Source: MADRE3 sp963718195 (lineage in GTDB: Bacteria > Desulfobacterota > Desulfobulbia > Desulfobulbales > Desulfocapsaceae). Taken from it: a stretch of 64,000 nucleotides of DNA. Numbering within the stretch: position 1 is the stretch's first letter; every line of letters starts with the position of its first letter. Made by a program: the position numbers and the translations under genes. The DNA lies in NCBI GenBank assembly GCA_963718195.1, contig CAVQYQ010000003.1, forward strand, positions 248,001 to 312,000. Direction: 5' to 3'. Positions 51,574-59,686 of this stretch are shown here, in pieces. Below the pieces are notes generated by a model, which was not told where the DNA came from, made no database searches, and worked only from the letters and a program-made list of their open reading frames with translations.

Positions 51574-52290
51574 ATGGCTGGTCTGCTGAAAAAACTTCCC
51601 TGGTTCAGGCAGCCGGACGAGTTTATTGTCAGCAACAGGGATTTCTTTAAAAATTTTGATCAAACACGCCCCCTTTCGGAATATACCTTCATTGTTTTTG
51701 ACACTGAACTGACCGGACTTAACCGAAAAAAAGACGAAATCATTTCCATAGGTGCTGTAAAAGTAAAAAATCTGCAAATTGATCTCGGAGAAACCTTTCA
51801 TTATTATATTCAACCTCAGAAGCTCGACCATACTGAAGCGACACTGGTGCACAGGATAACACCTGAGCAGCTGAAAGAGGCACCATCACTTGATGACGTT
51901 CTGCCTGAGTTTTTATCATTTATTGGAAACGACCTTATTGTCGGCCACTACATCGGGCTCGATATGAGTTTTATCCATCGGGAAACACAGCGCAGGTACA
52001 ATGGAACACTGGTGAACCCCTGTATTGATACCATACGTATGGCCCAGGGGTATAAGCGGGTCATGTTTGGCTATTATCACGAAGAGGGCGCTTCTTCCAG
52101 CCGCTTGAGCCTCCAGGATCTGAGCAGCGAGTTTAATCTACCTTTTTTTGAGGCGCATGATGCACTGGAAGATGCTGTACAGACAGCCTACCTGTTTCTG
52201 TTCCTGGTTAAAAAATTCCGTAAAGGCGGGCTTGAGACCTTGCGAGAACTCTATCAGGCAGGTAAAGAGCGGGACTGGAGAGTTCTCTGA
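51574..52290 (+). CDS. DnaQ-family 3'-5' exonuclease
   Basis: A 238-residue DEDD exonuclease. Exo I is FIVFDTELTGLNRKKDEIIS (D and E ligands), Exo II is LIVGHYIGLDMSFIH, Exo III is FEAHDALEDAVQTAYLFLFL with H-x4-D. It resembles the proofreading epsilon subunit domain of DNA polymerase III, but the context after the DUF294 gene is a known conserved pairing of unsettled function. The ATG follows the upstream stop directly, with GGAGG nearby, so translation is coupled. Confidence 0.9.
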   Translation: MAGLLKKLPWFRQPDEFIVSNRDFFKNFDQTRPLSEYTFIVFDTELTGLNRKKDEIISIGAVKVKNLQIDLGETFHYYIQPQKLDHTEATLVHRITPEQLKEAPSLDDVLPEFLSFIGNDLIVGHYIGLDMSFIHRETQRRYNGTLVNPCIDTIRMAQGYKRVMFGYYHEEGASSSRLSLQDLSSEFNLPFFEAHDALEDAVQTAYLFLFLVKKFRKGGLETLRELYQAGKERDWRVL

Positions 52291-52557
52291 TCAGCAGTGC
52301 TGAAACAGTTCTCAGAAGTGTGCTGTGCAGCGACCACCATCGTCGTATGATCGCTTCTAAAATGAATTCTTTTTTTGGTTTCAGCAATCATCTGCTTGAA
52401 TATCACCTCACAAAATAGTTTACTATTACGCTGTTTCAGTTACTTTGGGCGGTAATGCCCTATTTTTTTGAACCAGATAACAAAAACCAGCATAAACTGC
52501 CAATAAAGACTCCGGTCAGGGTTGTGCATAATTTATAACAATTACAGATAGAAGACT
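52291..52557. other. Intergenic region before alaS
   Basis: These 267 bases include a small GGGC-GGTAAT-GCCC hairpin followed by TATTTTTTT (about 52447-52470), a weak terminator candidate for the acs unit, and TTGAAT-17-TTTACT as a possible alaS promoter. No RNA gene is recognised. Confidence 0.35.
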
Positions 52558-55206
52558 ATGACAGGAAATGAGATTCGCGCCAGGTTTTTAGATTATTTCA
52601 ACCAAAAAGGCCACGCGGTGGTTGAAAGTTCTTCGCTCGTCCCCCAGGATGACCCAACCCTGCTGTTTACGAATGCTGGAATGGTACAGTTCAAGCTTGT
52701 CTTCATGGGTGAAGAAAAACGTGACTACAGGACTGCAACAACTAGCCAGTGCTGTATGCGGGCGGGTGGAAAGCATAATGATCTTGAGAATGTCGGATAT
52801 ACCGCCCGCCACCACACTTTTTTTGAGATGCTCGGGAATTTCTCTTTCGGGGACTATTTCAAAAGGGAGGCCATTGCCTATGCCTGGGAGTTTTTGACCG
52901 AAGAGTTGCAGTTACCAAAAGATAAGATGTGGATTTCGGTCTTTCAAGATGATGATGAGGCGTTTGAACTCTGGGAGCAGGTGGATGGCCTACTGGATGG
53001 CAGAATCGTCCGACTTGGTGAGGAAGATAACTTCTGGGCCATGGGCGATACCGGACCATGTGGACCATGTTCTGAAATTCATATAGACCAGGGACTCGAG
53101 GCAGGATGTGGAAGGCCCGATTGTGCGGTTGGGTGTGACTGCGACCGCTTTCTTGAGCTCTGGAACCTGGTTTTCATGCAGTTTAACCGGAGTGAAGACG
53201 GAACAATGACACCGCTGCCTAAACCGAGCATTGATACCGGAATGGGACTTGAGCGGGTCGCTGCCGTGATGCAGGGCAAGTTAAATAATTATGATTCAGA
53301 TCTCTTTACTCCAGTTATCTCCTGTCTTGAGCAGCTCTCGGGCCGCAGGTATGCAACAGGCGGTGCCGATGACACGGCAATGCGGGTGATCGCCGATCAT
53401 GCACGGGCCACGTGCTTCCTGGTTGCAGATGGTGTCCTGCCGTCAAACGAAGGGCGCGGGTACGTGCTGCGCAGGGTCTTACGCAGAGCAATACGCTTTG
53501 GTCGAAACCTCGGACTGACAAAGCCTTTCATGCATACCGCCTGTAAGTCCGTGGTGGACTCCATGCTGGGTGCTTATCCCCGGCTGCAGGATACTGCGCA
53601 ATTACTTGAAAAAGTGGTCAACAATGAGGAAATGCGTTTTAGTGAGACATTCGAGCATGGCTTAGCGATGCTCGATGAAGAGGTCCGTCGCCAGCTGGGG
53701 GAGGCCACCCCAGTGATTCCTGGAGATTTTATATTCAAGCTGTATGACACCTATGGATTTCCCGTTGATATCGTCCGCGATATCTCGCTGGAGCGCGGTA
53801 TAGGCTTCGACGACAGCGGCTTTCAGAGTGCGATGGAACTGCAGCGTGCCCAGTCACGGGCAGCAAGAAAAGGAGATGGCGTTCAGGTAAAGACGGACGG
53901 AGTGAAAAAAATTATCGATTCAGGCCGGCAATCTGATTTTATCGGGTATGACACTCTGAACGGTTCTGCACGTGTGGTCGAACTCCTCGGTCTAGATGGG
54001 GAGCAGATCGAATCGTTGACCACGGGTGTGCGCGGAAAACTATTTGTTGACGCCACCCCGTTTTATGCCGAGGCGGGCGGTCAGGTCGGGGACGTTGGCA
54101 CAGTGAGCTGGGAAAATGGTTCTGGCGCGGTGCTGACAACAGCATTGGAAGCTGACGGCATTATCCTGCACGAAATAGAGGTGAAGGAAGGAACACTGAC
54201 AAACGGCCAGAGCGTGAAGATGGAGGTGGCAGAAGCGGTTCGCAGAGATACCGCGGCAAATCATACCGCAACTCACCTGCTCCATGCAGCTCTCAGGAAA
54301 ACCCTGGGAGATCATATTAAACAGGCCGGTTCACTCGTTAGTCAAGATCGTTTGCGGTTTGACTTCACCCATTTCTCGGCTCTCACCGTCGAGGAGATAC
54401 GTACTATCGAAATATCGGTCAATGAGCAGATTCGTGAAAACTATGGTGTTGCCACAAAAATTGTCGATCGGGATGAGGCACTCCAGGATGGGGCCACAGC
54501 ACTGTTTGGCGAAAAATATGGTGATTCGGTTCGTGTGGTGAGTATTGATCCGGTCAGCAAGGAACTGTGCGGTGGTACCCATGTAGCGGCAACCGGCAAT
54601 ATTGGTTTTTTCAAAATACTTTCCGAAAGTGGTATTGCCGCCGGAGTCAGGAGAATTGAAGCTGTCAGTGGCAGGCAAGCGGTACAGCTCGCCCAGACTA
54701 TAGCGGGCCGGGAGGCGGAAATAAGCAGTCTGCTCAATGTCCCGGCAACCGATATTGTGGATAAACTGGCAAGTATTCAGCAACAGCAGAAAATACTCGA
54801 AAAGCAGGTAGCTGAACTATCGACCCAACTGGCGAGTTCGGATCTGGATCAAATTTTCAAGAGTGGACAGGATATCAGCGGCGTGCGGGTTATTGCTGCA
54901 AAAATTCCCCTCGACAGCCCAAAGACACTTCGTGAAGTAGGGGATAAGATCCGCGACACCATGGGATCCGGGGTCGCAGTGCTCGGTGGGGAAATCAAAG
55001 GCAAGGCGGCTCTGCTTGTTCTTGTCAGCAAAGACCTGACTGACAGGCTCAACGCCGGTCAACTGGTAAACAGCGTGGCTTCCTATGTTGGCGGAAAGGG
55101 AGGCGGACGACCGGATATGGCGCAGGCAGGTGGTCCGTTTGCTGACAAGGTTTCCGAGGCAATAGCGGCCGTGCCGCACATTGTTGAAGCTGCAATGATA
55201 TCCTGA
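52558..55206 (+). CDS. alaS: Alanyl-tRNA synthetase
   Basis: An 882-residue class II synthetase charging tRNA-Ala, with editing. The aminoacylation domain has FTNAGMVQFKLVFMGEEKRD, AGGKHNDLENVGYTARHHTF and GLERVAAVMQGK. The editing domain carries the zinc/active-site residues NHTATHLLHAALR and KELCGGTHVAATGNIGFF. The C-terminal DHHA1 domain ends with GGKGGGRPDMAQAGG. Length is normal. It appears monocistronic, upstream of the F1 operon. Confidence 0.98.
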   Translation: MTGNEIRARFLDYFNQKGHAVVESSSLVPQDDPTLLFTNAGMVQFKLVFMGEEKRDYRTATTSQCCMRAGGKHNDLENVGYTARHHTFFEMLGNFSFGDYFKREAIAYAWEFLTEELQLPKDKMWISVFQDDDEAFELWEQVDGLLDGRIVRLGEEDNFWAMGDTGPCGPCSEIHIDQGLEAGCGRPDCAVGCDCDRFLELWNLVFMQFNRSEDGTMTPLPKPSIDTGMGLERVAAVMQGKLNNYDSDLFTPVISCLEQLSGRRYATGGADDTAMRVIADHARATCFLVADGVLPSNEGRGYVLRRVLRRAIRFGRNLGLTKPFMHTACKSVVDSMLGAYPRLQDTAQLLEKVVNNEEMRFSETFEHGLAMLDEEVRRQLGEATPVIPGDFIFKLYDTYGFPVDIVRDISLERGIGFDDSGFQSAMELQRAQSRAARKGDGVQVKTDGVKKIIDSGRQSDFIGYDTLNGSARVVELLGLDGEQIESLTTGVRGKLFVDATPFYAEAGGQVGDVGTVSWENGSGAVLTTALEADGIILHEIEVKEGTLTNGQSVKMEVAEAVRRDTAANHTATHLLHAALRKTLGDHIKQAGSLVSQDRLRFDFTHFSALTVEEIRTIEISVNEQIRENYGVATKIVDRDEALQDGATALFGEKYGDSVRVVSIDPVSKELCGGTHVAATGNIGFFKILSESGIAAGVRRIEAVSGRQAVQLAQTIAGREAEISSLLNVPATDIVDKLASIQQQQKILEKQVAELSTQLASSDLDQIFKSGQDISGVRVIAAKIPLDSPKTLREVGDKIRDTMGSGVAVLGGEIKGKAALLVLVSKDLTDRLNAGQLVNSVASYVGGKGGGRPDMAQAGGPFADKVSEAIAAVPHIVEAAMIS

Positions 55207-55355
55207 GTTATTATGGCAGACTGATTCAACGCTGGAGTACCTGGCCGTTTATATCCGCTGCAGGATAGTACGACCATGACTCGTGTTTACTCAAACGAGT
55301 TGAATTGTCGGGAAAAAAGGTGGCAGAATTGAGCTGCCGATTCGTGATAAATTAG

Positions 55356-55384
55356 TTGACATGCCGCTCTAATTGCAGTAAAGA
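55356..55384 (+). promoter_or_regulatory. Promoter of the F1 ATP synthase operon
   Basis: A perfect -35 TTGACA (55356-55361), a 17-base spacer and -10 TAAAGA (55379-55384); start near 55391, leaving a leader of about 130 bases. Confidence 0.6.
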
Positions 55385-55466
55385 TTTTTTGCTATTGTGA
55401 ATGGTCATTCATTTTGTTTTTGAGTATCATTCCCAACAGAGAATCCCCGGTAAAAAGTTTGGTTAT

Positions 55467-55493
55467 CATTCCTTCGGGAATGTTTGTTTTTTT
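55467..55493 (+). terminator. Terminator-like hairpin in the F1 operon leader
   Basis: CATTCC-TTCG-GGAATG (55467-55482), a 6-base stem closed by a stable UUCG tetraloop, followed by TTTGTTTTTTT. It lies downstream of the predicted promoter and about 30 bases before the atpF' ATG, so it may act as an attenuator; otherwise it terminates alaS transcripts. Confidence 0.55.
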
Positions 55494-55521
55494 CATTTTA
55501 GCAAATCAGGAGCCTACCACC

Positions 55522-55947
55522 ATGATCACGATTGACATTACTTTGGTGATTCAGATCGTAAACATGATCGTTCTCATGTTTCTGCTCAACAGTGTTCTTT
55601 ACAAGCCGGTAAAGAAAATTATCAGAGAGCGATCTGAAAAGCTGCAGGGAATGCAGGGAGATGTGGCAAAGTTTGAAACAAATGCTCGTCTTCGACAGGA
55701 AGAGGTAGACGCCAAGATGGCGAAGGCTTCCGCAAAGGCAAAGGCTGCTCTGGACGCCGCGCGGGCGGAGGCCCAGGCGGCAGGGGATGAGAAAATGGCA
55801 TCCATCAAAGCTGAAGCGGACGCATACAAAGAAAAAGAGTTGGCAGAGATCACTACTCAGATTGGTGAGGCCCGCAGCGGGCTTCAATCGAACCTCGATG
55901 GGTTTGCTACTGAGATGGCCGGCAAAATACTCGGAAGGGGGCTCTAA
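55522..55947 (+). CDS. ATP synthase subunit b' (AtpF2)
   Basis: A 141-residue peripheral stalk subunit. One N-terminal membrane helix (TLVIQIVNMIVLMFLLNSVL) is followed by YKPVKKIIRERSEKLQGM and a long charged alanine-rich coiled coil. This is the b' type subunit, paired with a second b gene next door, so the stalk is a heterodimer. ATG 55522 follows AGGAG at nine bases; the frame upstream runs through the leader and is not coding. First gene of the F1 operon. Confidence 0.92.
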   Translation: MITIDITLVIQIVNMIVLMFLLNSVLYKPVKKIIRERSEKLQGMQGDVAKFETNARLRQEEVDAKMAKASAKAKAALDAARAEAQAAGDEKMASIKAEADAYKEKELAEITTQIGEARSGLQSNLDGFATEMAGKILGRGL

Positions 55948-55949
55948 AT

Positions 55950-56678
55950 ATGAAGAGAATGGAGCAAATTGCCAGACTTTTTTTCCTGGTGGCAGCATTA
56001 ATTTTTGTGCTTTCAGCTGGTACGGTGTCTGCGTCATCCACTCAACCGGCCTCTGACTCAAGCCACACGGCCAGTAGTGATCACGGGACGACTTCAGGAA
56101 CCGGTCATAAGGTTGGTGCAGAACAGGCAAAGGCTACTGCCGCAGCACATGAAGCAGCTGCTGAGGAAGCGGGTCACGGGGAAGGCAGCCTTGCCCCAGC
56201 GAAATTGAAAGATCTTTTCTGGCGGGTTTTAAATTTTATCGTCCTGATGATCATCCTGGTCAAATTTGGCGCCAAACCCATTGGCTCAGCACTTGCCGGT
56301 CGCCAAAAGAGAGTAAAGGAGGAACTTGCTGAGCTTGAGAGCCGAAAGGCTGAAGCTGAGAGGTCTTTCCGGGAGTTTGAGGCGAAGCTTTCCACGGTGG
56401 AAAAGGACATCGACCGTGTTGTCGAAAAAGCAGTCGCCCAGGCAGAGGTTGAAAAAGCCAAAATCATTGAGAAGGCTGAGCAGGCTGCCGATGACATTAA
56501 GCGCCAGGCCAAGCTTACTATCCAGAATGAGATCATGGAAGCACGGCGAACACTGAAAAATGATGTTGCTGACCAGGCATCGGTGATGGCTGAAGAGCTG
56601 ATAGTAAAGAATCTTACCCCTGAGGATCAGGTGAAGATCATCGAAGATTATCTAGACAAAGTGGGGGCCGTACAGTGA
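55950..56678 (+). CDS. atpF: ATP synthase subunit b with signal-peptide-like extension
   Basis: A 242-residue b subunit. Residues 1-29 look like a cleavable signal peptide (ARLFFLVAALIFVLSAGTVS), residues 30-80 are Ser/Ala/His-rich and probably periplasmic, and the membrane helix of the stalk is at about 90-107 (VLNFIVLMIILVKFGAKPI). A long coiled coil to the C terminus is as expected. Such an extended b is seen in several Desulfobacterota. It starts two bases after atpF' and overlaps atpH by four bases. Confidence 0.92.
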   Translation: MKRMEQIARLFFLVAALIFVLSAGTVSASSTQPASDSSHTASSDHGTTSGTGHKVGAEQAKATAAAHEAAAEEAGHGEGSLAPAKLKDLFWRVLNFIVLMIILVKFGAKPIGSALAGRQKRVKEELAELESRKAEAERSFREFEAKLSTVEKDIDRVVEKAVAQAEVEKAKIIEKAEQAADDIKRQAKLTIQNEIMEARRTLKNDVADQASVMAEELIVKNLTPEDQVKIIEDYLDKVGAVQ

Positions 56679-57220
56679 AACAGACTATCCTCGCAAAACG
56701 ATACGCCAAGGCGTTATTTGCCATAGGCAAAGAAGACGGCAAAAGCGAAGCCTATAATGACGCTCTTCAAGGAGTCGCAGGGCTTTTTACATCTACCCCG
56801 GAAGTGGAAGATGCTCTGACAAACCCTCTTTACCCCATTGATACCAGGGAAAAAGTTATGGACGGTATCATTGGTTCGCTTGACGCTGAAAAAGTATTGG
56901 GGAATTTTCTGACCTTGCTGGTTCAGAAAAAAAGAGCTGAAATAATACCCGAGATCGCTGAACAGTTTCAGGTCATGGTTGATGAGGATAACAATATCAG
57001 TCATGGCACTGTTGTCTCAGCGGTTGAATTAGATGCAGGACTGCAAGATAAGGTGCAGGCAACACTAGAGAAATTAACTGGCAAGAAGGTTGAGCTGACC
57101 GCTTCAGTTGATCCCTCAATTATCGGCGGAATCATTGCCAAGGTGGGAGATCTGGTTCTGGATGGCAGCATCAGGACACAGCTTGCAAGTTTAAAAGATT
57201 CCATTAAGGGGAGAGAATAG
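56675..57220 (+). CDS. atpH: ATP synthase subunit delta
   Basis: A 181-residue stalk subunit joining b to F1. ILAKRYAKALFAIGKEDGKS at the N terminus and DPSIIGGIIAKVGDLVLDGS with LASLKDSIKG at the C terminus are diagnostic. It starts with GTG inside a GTGA overlap with the atpF stop and ends directly before the atpA ATG, so the three are coupled. Confidence 0.96.
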   Translation: MKQTILAKRYAKALFAIGKEDGKSEAYNDALQGVAGLFTSTPEVEDALTNPLYPIDTREKVMDGIIGSLDAEKVLGNFLTLLVQKKRAEIIPEIAEQFQVMVDEDNNISHGTVVSAVELDAGLQDKVQATLEKLTGKKVELTASVDPSIIGGIIAKVGDLVLDGSIRTQLASLKDSIKGRE

Positions 57221-58744
57221 ATGCAGATCAAAGCTGAAGAAATTAGTCAAATTATAAAAGACCAGATTGGTGAGTTTGAAACCAGTGTAGACCTGAACGA
57301 GACCGGTACTGTCATCTCAGTTGGTGATGGTATTGCTCGAGTTTATGGGGTTATGAACTGCATGGCCATGGAGCTTTTAGAGTTTGGGGACGGGGTCATG
57401 GGCCTTGCGCTGAACCTTGAGGAAGACAACGTTGGTGTTGCTGTACTCGGAAGCGTAAACAAAATCAAGGAAGGTGATATTGTCAAGCGTACCGGACGTA
57501 TTGCTGAAGTTCCTGTCGGCCCGGAGATGGAAGGACGGGTTGTTGACGGTATCGGTTTTCCCATCGATGGCCAGGGAGCGATCAATGCCAAGTTGTCCTC
57601 AAAAATTGAGGTACTTGCCCCAGGTGTTATTGCCCGTAAAGGTGTACATGAGCCCTGTTATACAGGTGCAAAAGCTGTAGACGCTATGACTCCGGTAGGC
57701 AAGGGACAGCGTGAATTGATAATTGGCGATCGCCAGATTGGCAAGACGTCTCTTTGTGTTGATGCAATTATAGCCCAGAAAGAAACTGATGTTCATTGCA
57801 TCTACGTTGCTGTTGGCCAGAAGAAATCAACGGTTGCCCTTGTTGTTGAGGCACTTCGCAAGCATGGTGCAATGGAATATACAACAGTTGTTTCCGCCTG
57901 TGCTTCTGATCCTGCACCGATGCAGTATATTGCGCCTTTTGCTGGTTGCGCCATGGGTGAGTACTTCAGGGATAACGGACAGCATGCATTGATCATTTAC
58001 GATGATCTTTCCAAACAGGCTGTTGCTTACCGTGAACTTTCTCTGCTGCTTCGCCGTCCACCGGGACGTGAAGCGTATCCTGGTGACATTTTCTTCAACC
58101 ATTCTCGTCTTCTCGAGCGTGCTTCAAAGGTAAACGACGAGCTGGGTGCCGGTTCACTGACTGCCTTGCCGATCATTGAGACTCAGGCAGGTGATGTTTC
58201 TGCTTTTATCCCAACGAACGTTATTTCTATTACCGATGGTCAGGTCTATCTCGAGCCAAACCTGTTCTTCTCGGGTGTTCGTCCTGCGATCAACGTTGGC
58301 CTCTCAGTATCCCGTGTTGGTGGTGCCGCGCAGGTGAAAGCCATGAAGCAGGTTGCCGGTACGCTTCGTCTTGATCTTGCCCAGTATCGTGAACTTGCAG
58401 CCTTTGCGGCTTTTGGCTCTGATCTTGATGCCGCCACCCAGGCCCAGTTGACCAGGGGGGAGAGGCTCGTGGAAATCCTCAAGCAACCTCAATATCAGCC
58501 GCTGCCAATGGAAAAGCAGGTGATGATTCTCTTCGCCGGTACAAACGGTTATCTTGATACGCTGCCGATCGATACTCTGGCTGCTTATGAATCAGAAATG
58601 TATTCATACATCGAGTCTAATGACCCTTCGATTTTCTCTGATATCAAGGAGAAGGAGGAGTTTACCGATGAAATCAAGGATAAGGTGAATAAAGCACTGA
58701 CCAGCTTTGGTGAAACGTTCAAGGCAACGAAAGGTCTTAACTAA
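57221..58744 (+). CDS. atpA: ATP synthase subunit alpha
   Basis: A 507-residue non-catalytic nucleotide-binding subunit. The P loop is IIGDRQIGKTSLCVD; the usual threonine after GDRQ is isoleucine here (I173). Also seen: VSACASDPAPMQYIAPFAGC, IIYDDLSKQAVAYRELSLLL (Walker B region), and the arginine finger in ISVSRVG-like GLSVSRVGGAAQVKAMKQV. Length is standard. It is fourth in the F1 operon. Confidence 0.98.
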   Translation: MQIKAEEISQIIKDQIGEFETSVDLNETGTVISVGDGIARVYGVMNCMAMELLEFGDGVMGLALNLEEDNVGVAVLGSVNKIKEGDIVKRTGRIAEVPVGPEMEGRVVDGIGFPIDGQGAINAKLSSKIEVLAPGVIARKGVHEPCYTGAKAVDAMTPVGKGQRELIIGDRQIGKTSLCVDAIIAQKETDVHCIYVAVGQKKSTVALVVEALRKHGAMEYTTVVSACASDPAPMQYIAPFAGCAMGEYFRDNGQHALIIYDDLSKQAVAYRELSLLLRRPPGREAYPGDIFFNHSRLLERASKVNDELGAGSLTALPIIETQAGDVSAFIPTNVISITDGQVYLEPNLFFSGVRPAINVGLSVSRVGGAAQVKAMKQVAGTLRLDLAQYRELAAFAAFGSDLDAATQAQLTRGERLVEILKQPQYQPLPMEKQVMILFAGTNGYLDTLPIDTLAAYESEMYSYIESNDPSIFSDIKEKEEFTDEIKDKVNKALTSFGETFKATKGLN

Positions 58745-58762
58745 TTTAGGGAAGGTCCAGAT

Positions 58763-59635
58763 ATGCCGAGCTTAAAAGATGTTCAAAATAAGATCGTCGG
58801 TGTCAAAAAGACACAGCAGATTACCAAAGCCATGAATATGGTGGCCTCCGCAAAATTGCGCGGGGCACAGGAGAAGATGGAGGCCTTCCGTCCATATACT
58901 TCCAAGTTCAATGAGGCTATGTCGAATCTGTCCGGCGGGTCTAATACAGACAGCTTTCCGCTCATGGAAAAAAGGGAGATAAAAGCAGTAGAAATTGTTG
59001 TTATCACCTCCGACCGTGGTTTGTGTGGCTCCTTCAACTCAAATATCATTAAGCTCGCGGAAAAGAAAACGAGTCAATATGAGTCTGAAGGAAAGAAGGT
59101 AAGTTATGTCTGTGTGGGAAAGAAAGGAACGCAAACACTGAGAAAAACAGGTAAGGTCCGTAAGTCATATAACGACATCATGGCAAGTTTTCAGATGTTC
59201 AATGCCCGTGAGGTTGCAACTGATGTGTCCGAAAATTTCTTAAGTGGCGGATCTGATAAAGTAGAAGTCCTCTTTGGTGAATTCAGGTCGATTGCAGTTC
59301 AGGCCCCTACCCAAAAGGAATTTCTCCCTGTTCAGCCGTTAGAGGCTCAGGAAGGAGAAGAGAGCAGCAAGATTTCTGGTGAATACATTTACGAACCGTC
59401 TACAGAAGAAATCATGGATGTTCTTCAACCGCTCTATCTCAATGTCATGATATATCATGCAATGCTTGAGGTTGGTGCAAGTGAACATGCAGCTCGAATG
59501 ACTGCCATGGATAATGCGACCAACGCATGTAAGGACATCGTTGAGAATTTAACAATTGTATACAATAAGGCTCGCCAGGCCGCTATTACAGCAGAATTGA
59601 TGGATATTGTTGGCGGTGCCGAAGCCCTTAAATAA
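58763..59635 (+). CDS. atpG: ATP synthase subunit gamma
   Basis: A 290-residue central shaft subunit. N-terminal KDVQNKIVGVKKTQQITKAM and VASAKLRGAQ, middle ITSDRGLCGSFNSNI, and the C-terminal coiled coil ending KARQAAITAELMDIVGGAEA are the family hallmarks. It lies between atpA and atpD as usual. Confidence 0.98.
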   Translation: MPSLKDVQNKIVGVKKTQQITKAMNMVASAKLRGAQEKMEAFRPYTSKFNEAMSNLSGGSNTDSFPLMEKREIKAVEIVVITSDRGLCGSFNSNIIKLAEKKTSQYESEGKKVSYVCVGKKGTQTLRKTGKVRKSYNDIMASFQMFNAREVATDVSENFLSGGSDKVEVLFGEFRSIAVQAPTQKEFLPVQPLEAQEGEESSKISGEYIYEPSTEEIMDVLQPLYLNVMIYHAMLEVGASEHAARMTAMDNATNACKDIVENLTIVYNKARQAAITAELMDIVGGAEALK

Positions 59636-59686
59636 TGTAATCAGACTTTAAGGATAATCTCAGACTTATAGGAGGGGTTAGGCCCG

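Larger units (their letters stand above)
55207..55521 (+). other. alaS-atpF' intergenic region and F1 operon leader
   Basis: These 315 bases hold the F1 promoter (55356-55384), an upstream dyad TGAATG-GT-CATTCA (55398-55411), repeated TATCATTCC at 55425-55433 and 55464-55472, and a terminator-like hairpin inside the leader (55467-55493). No protein is supported. Confidence 0.5.
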
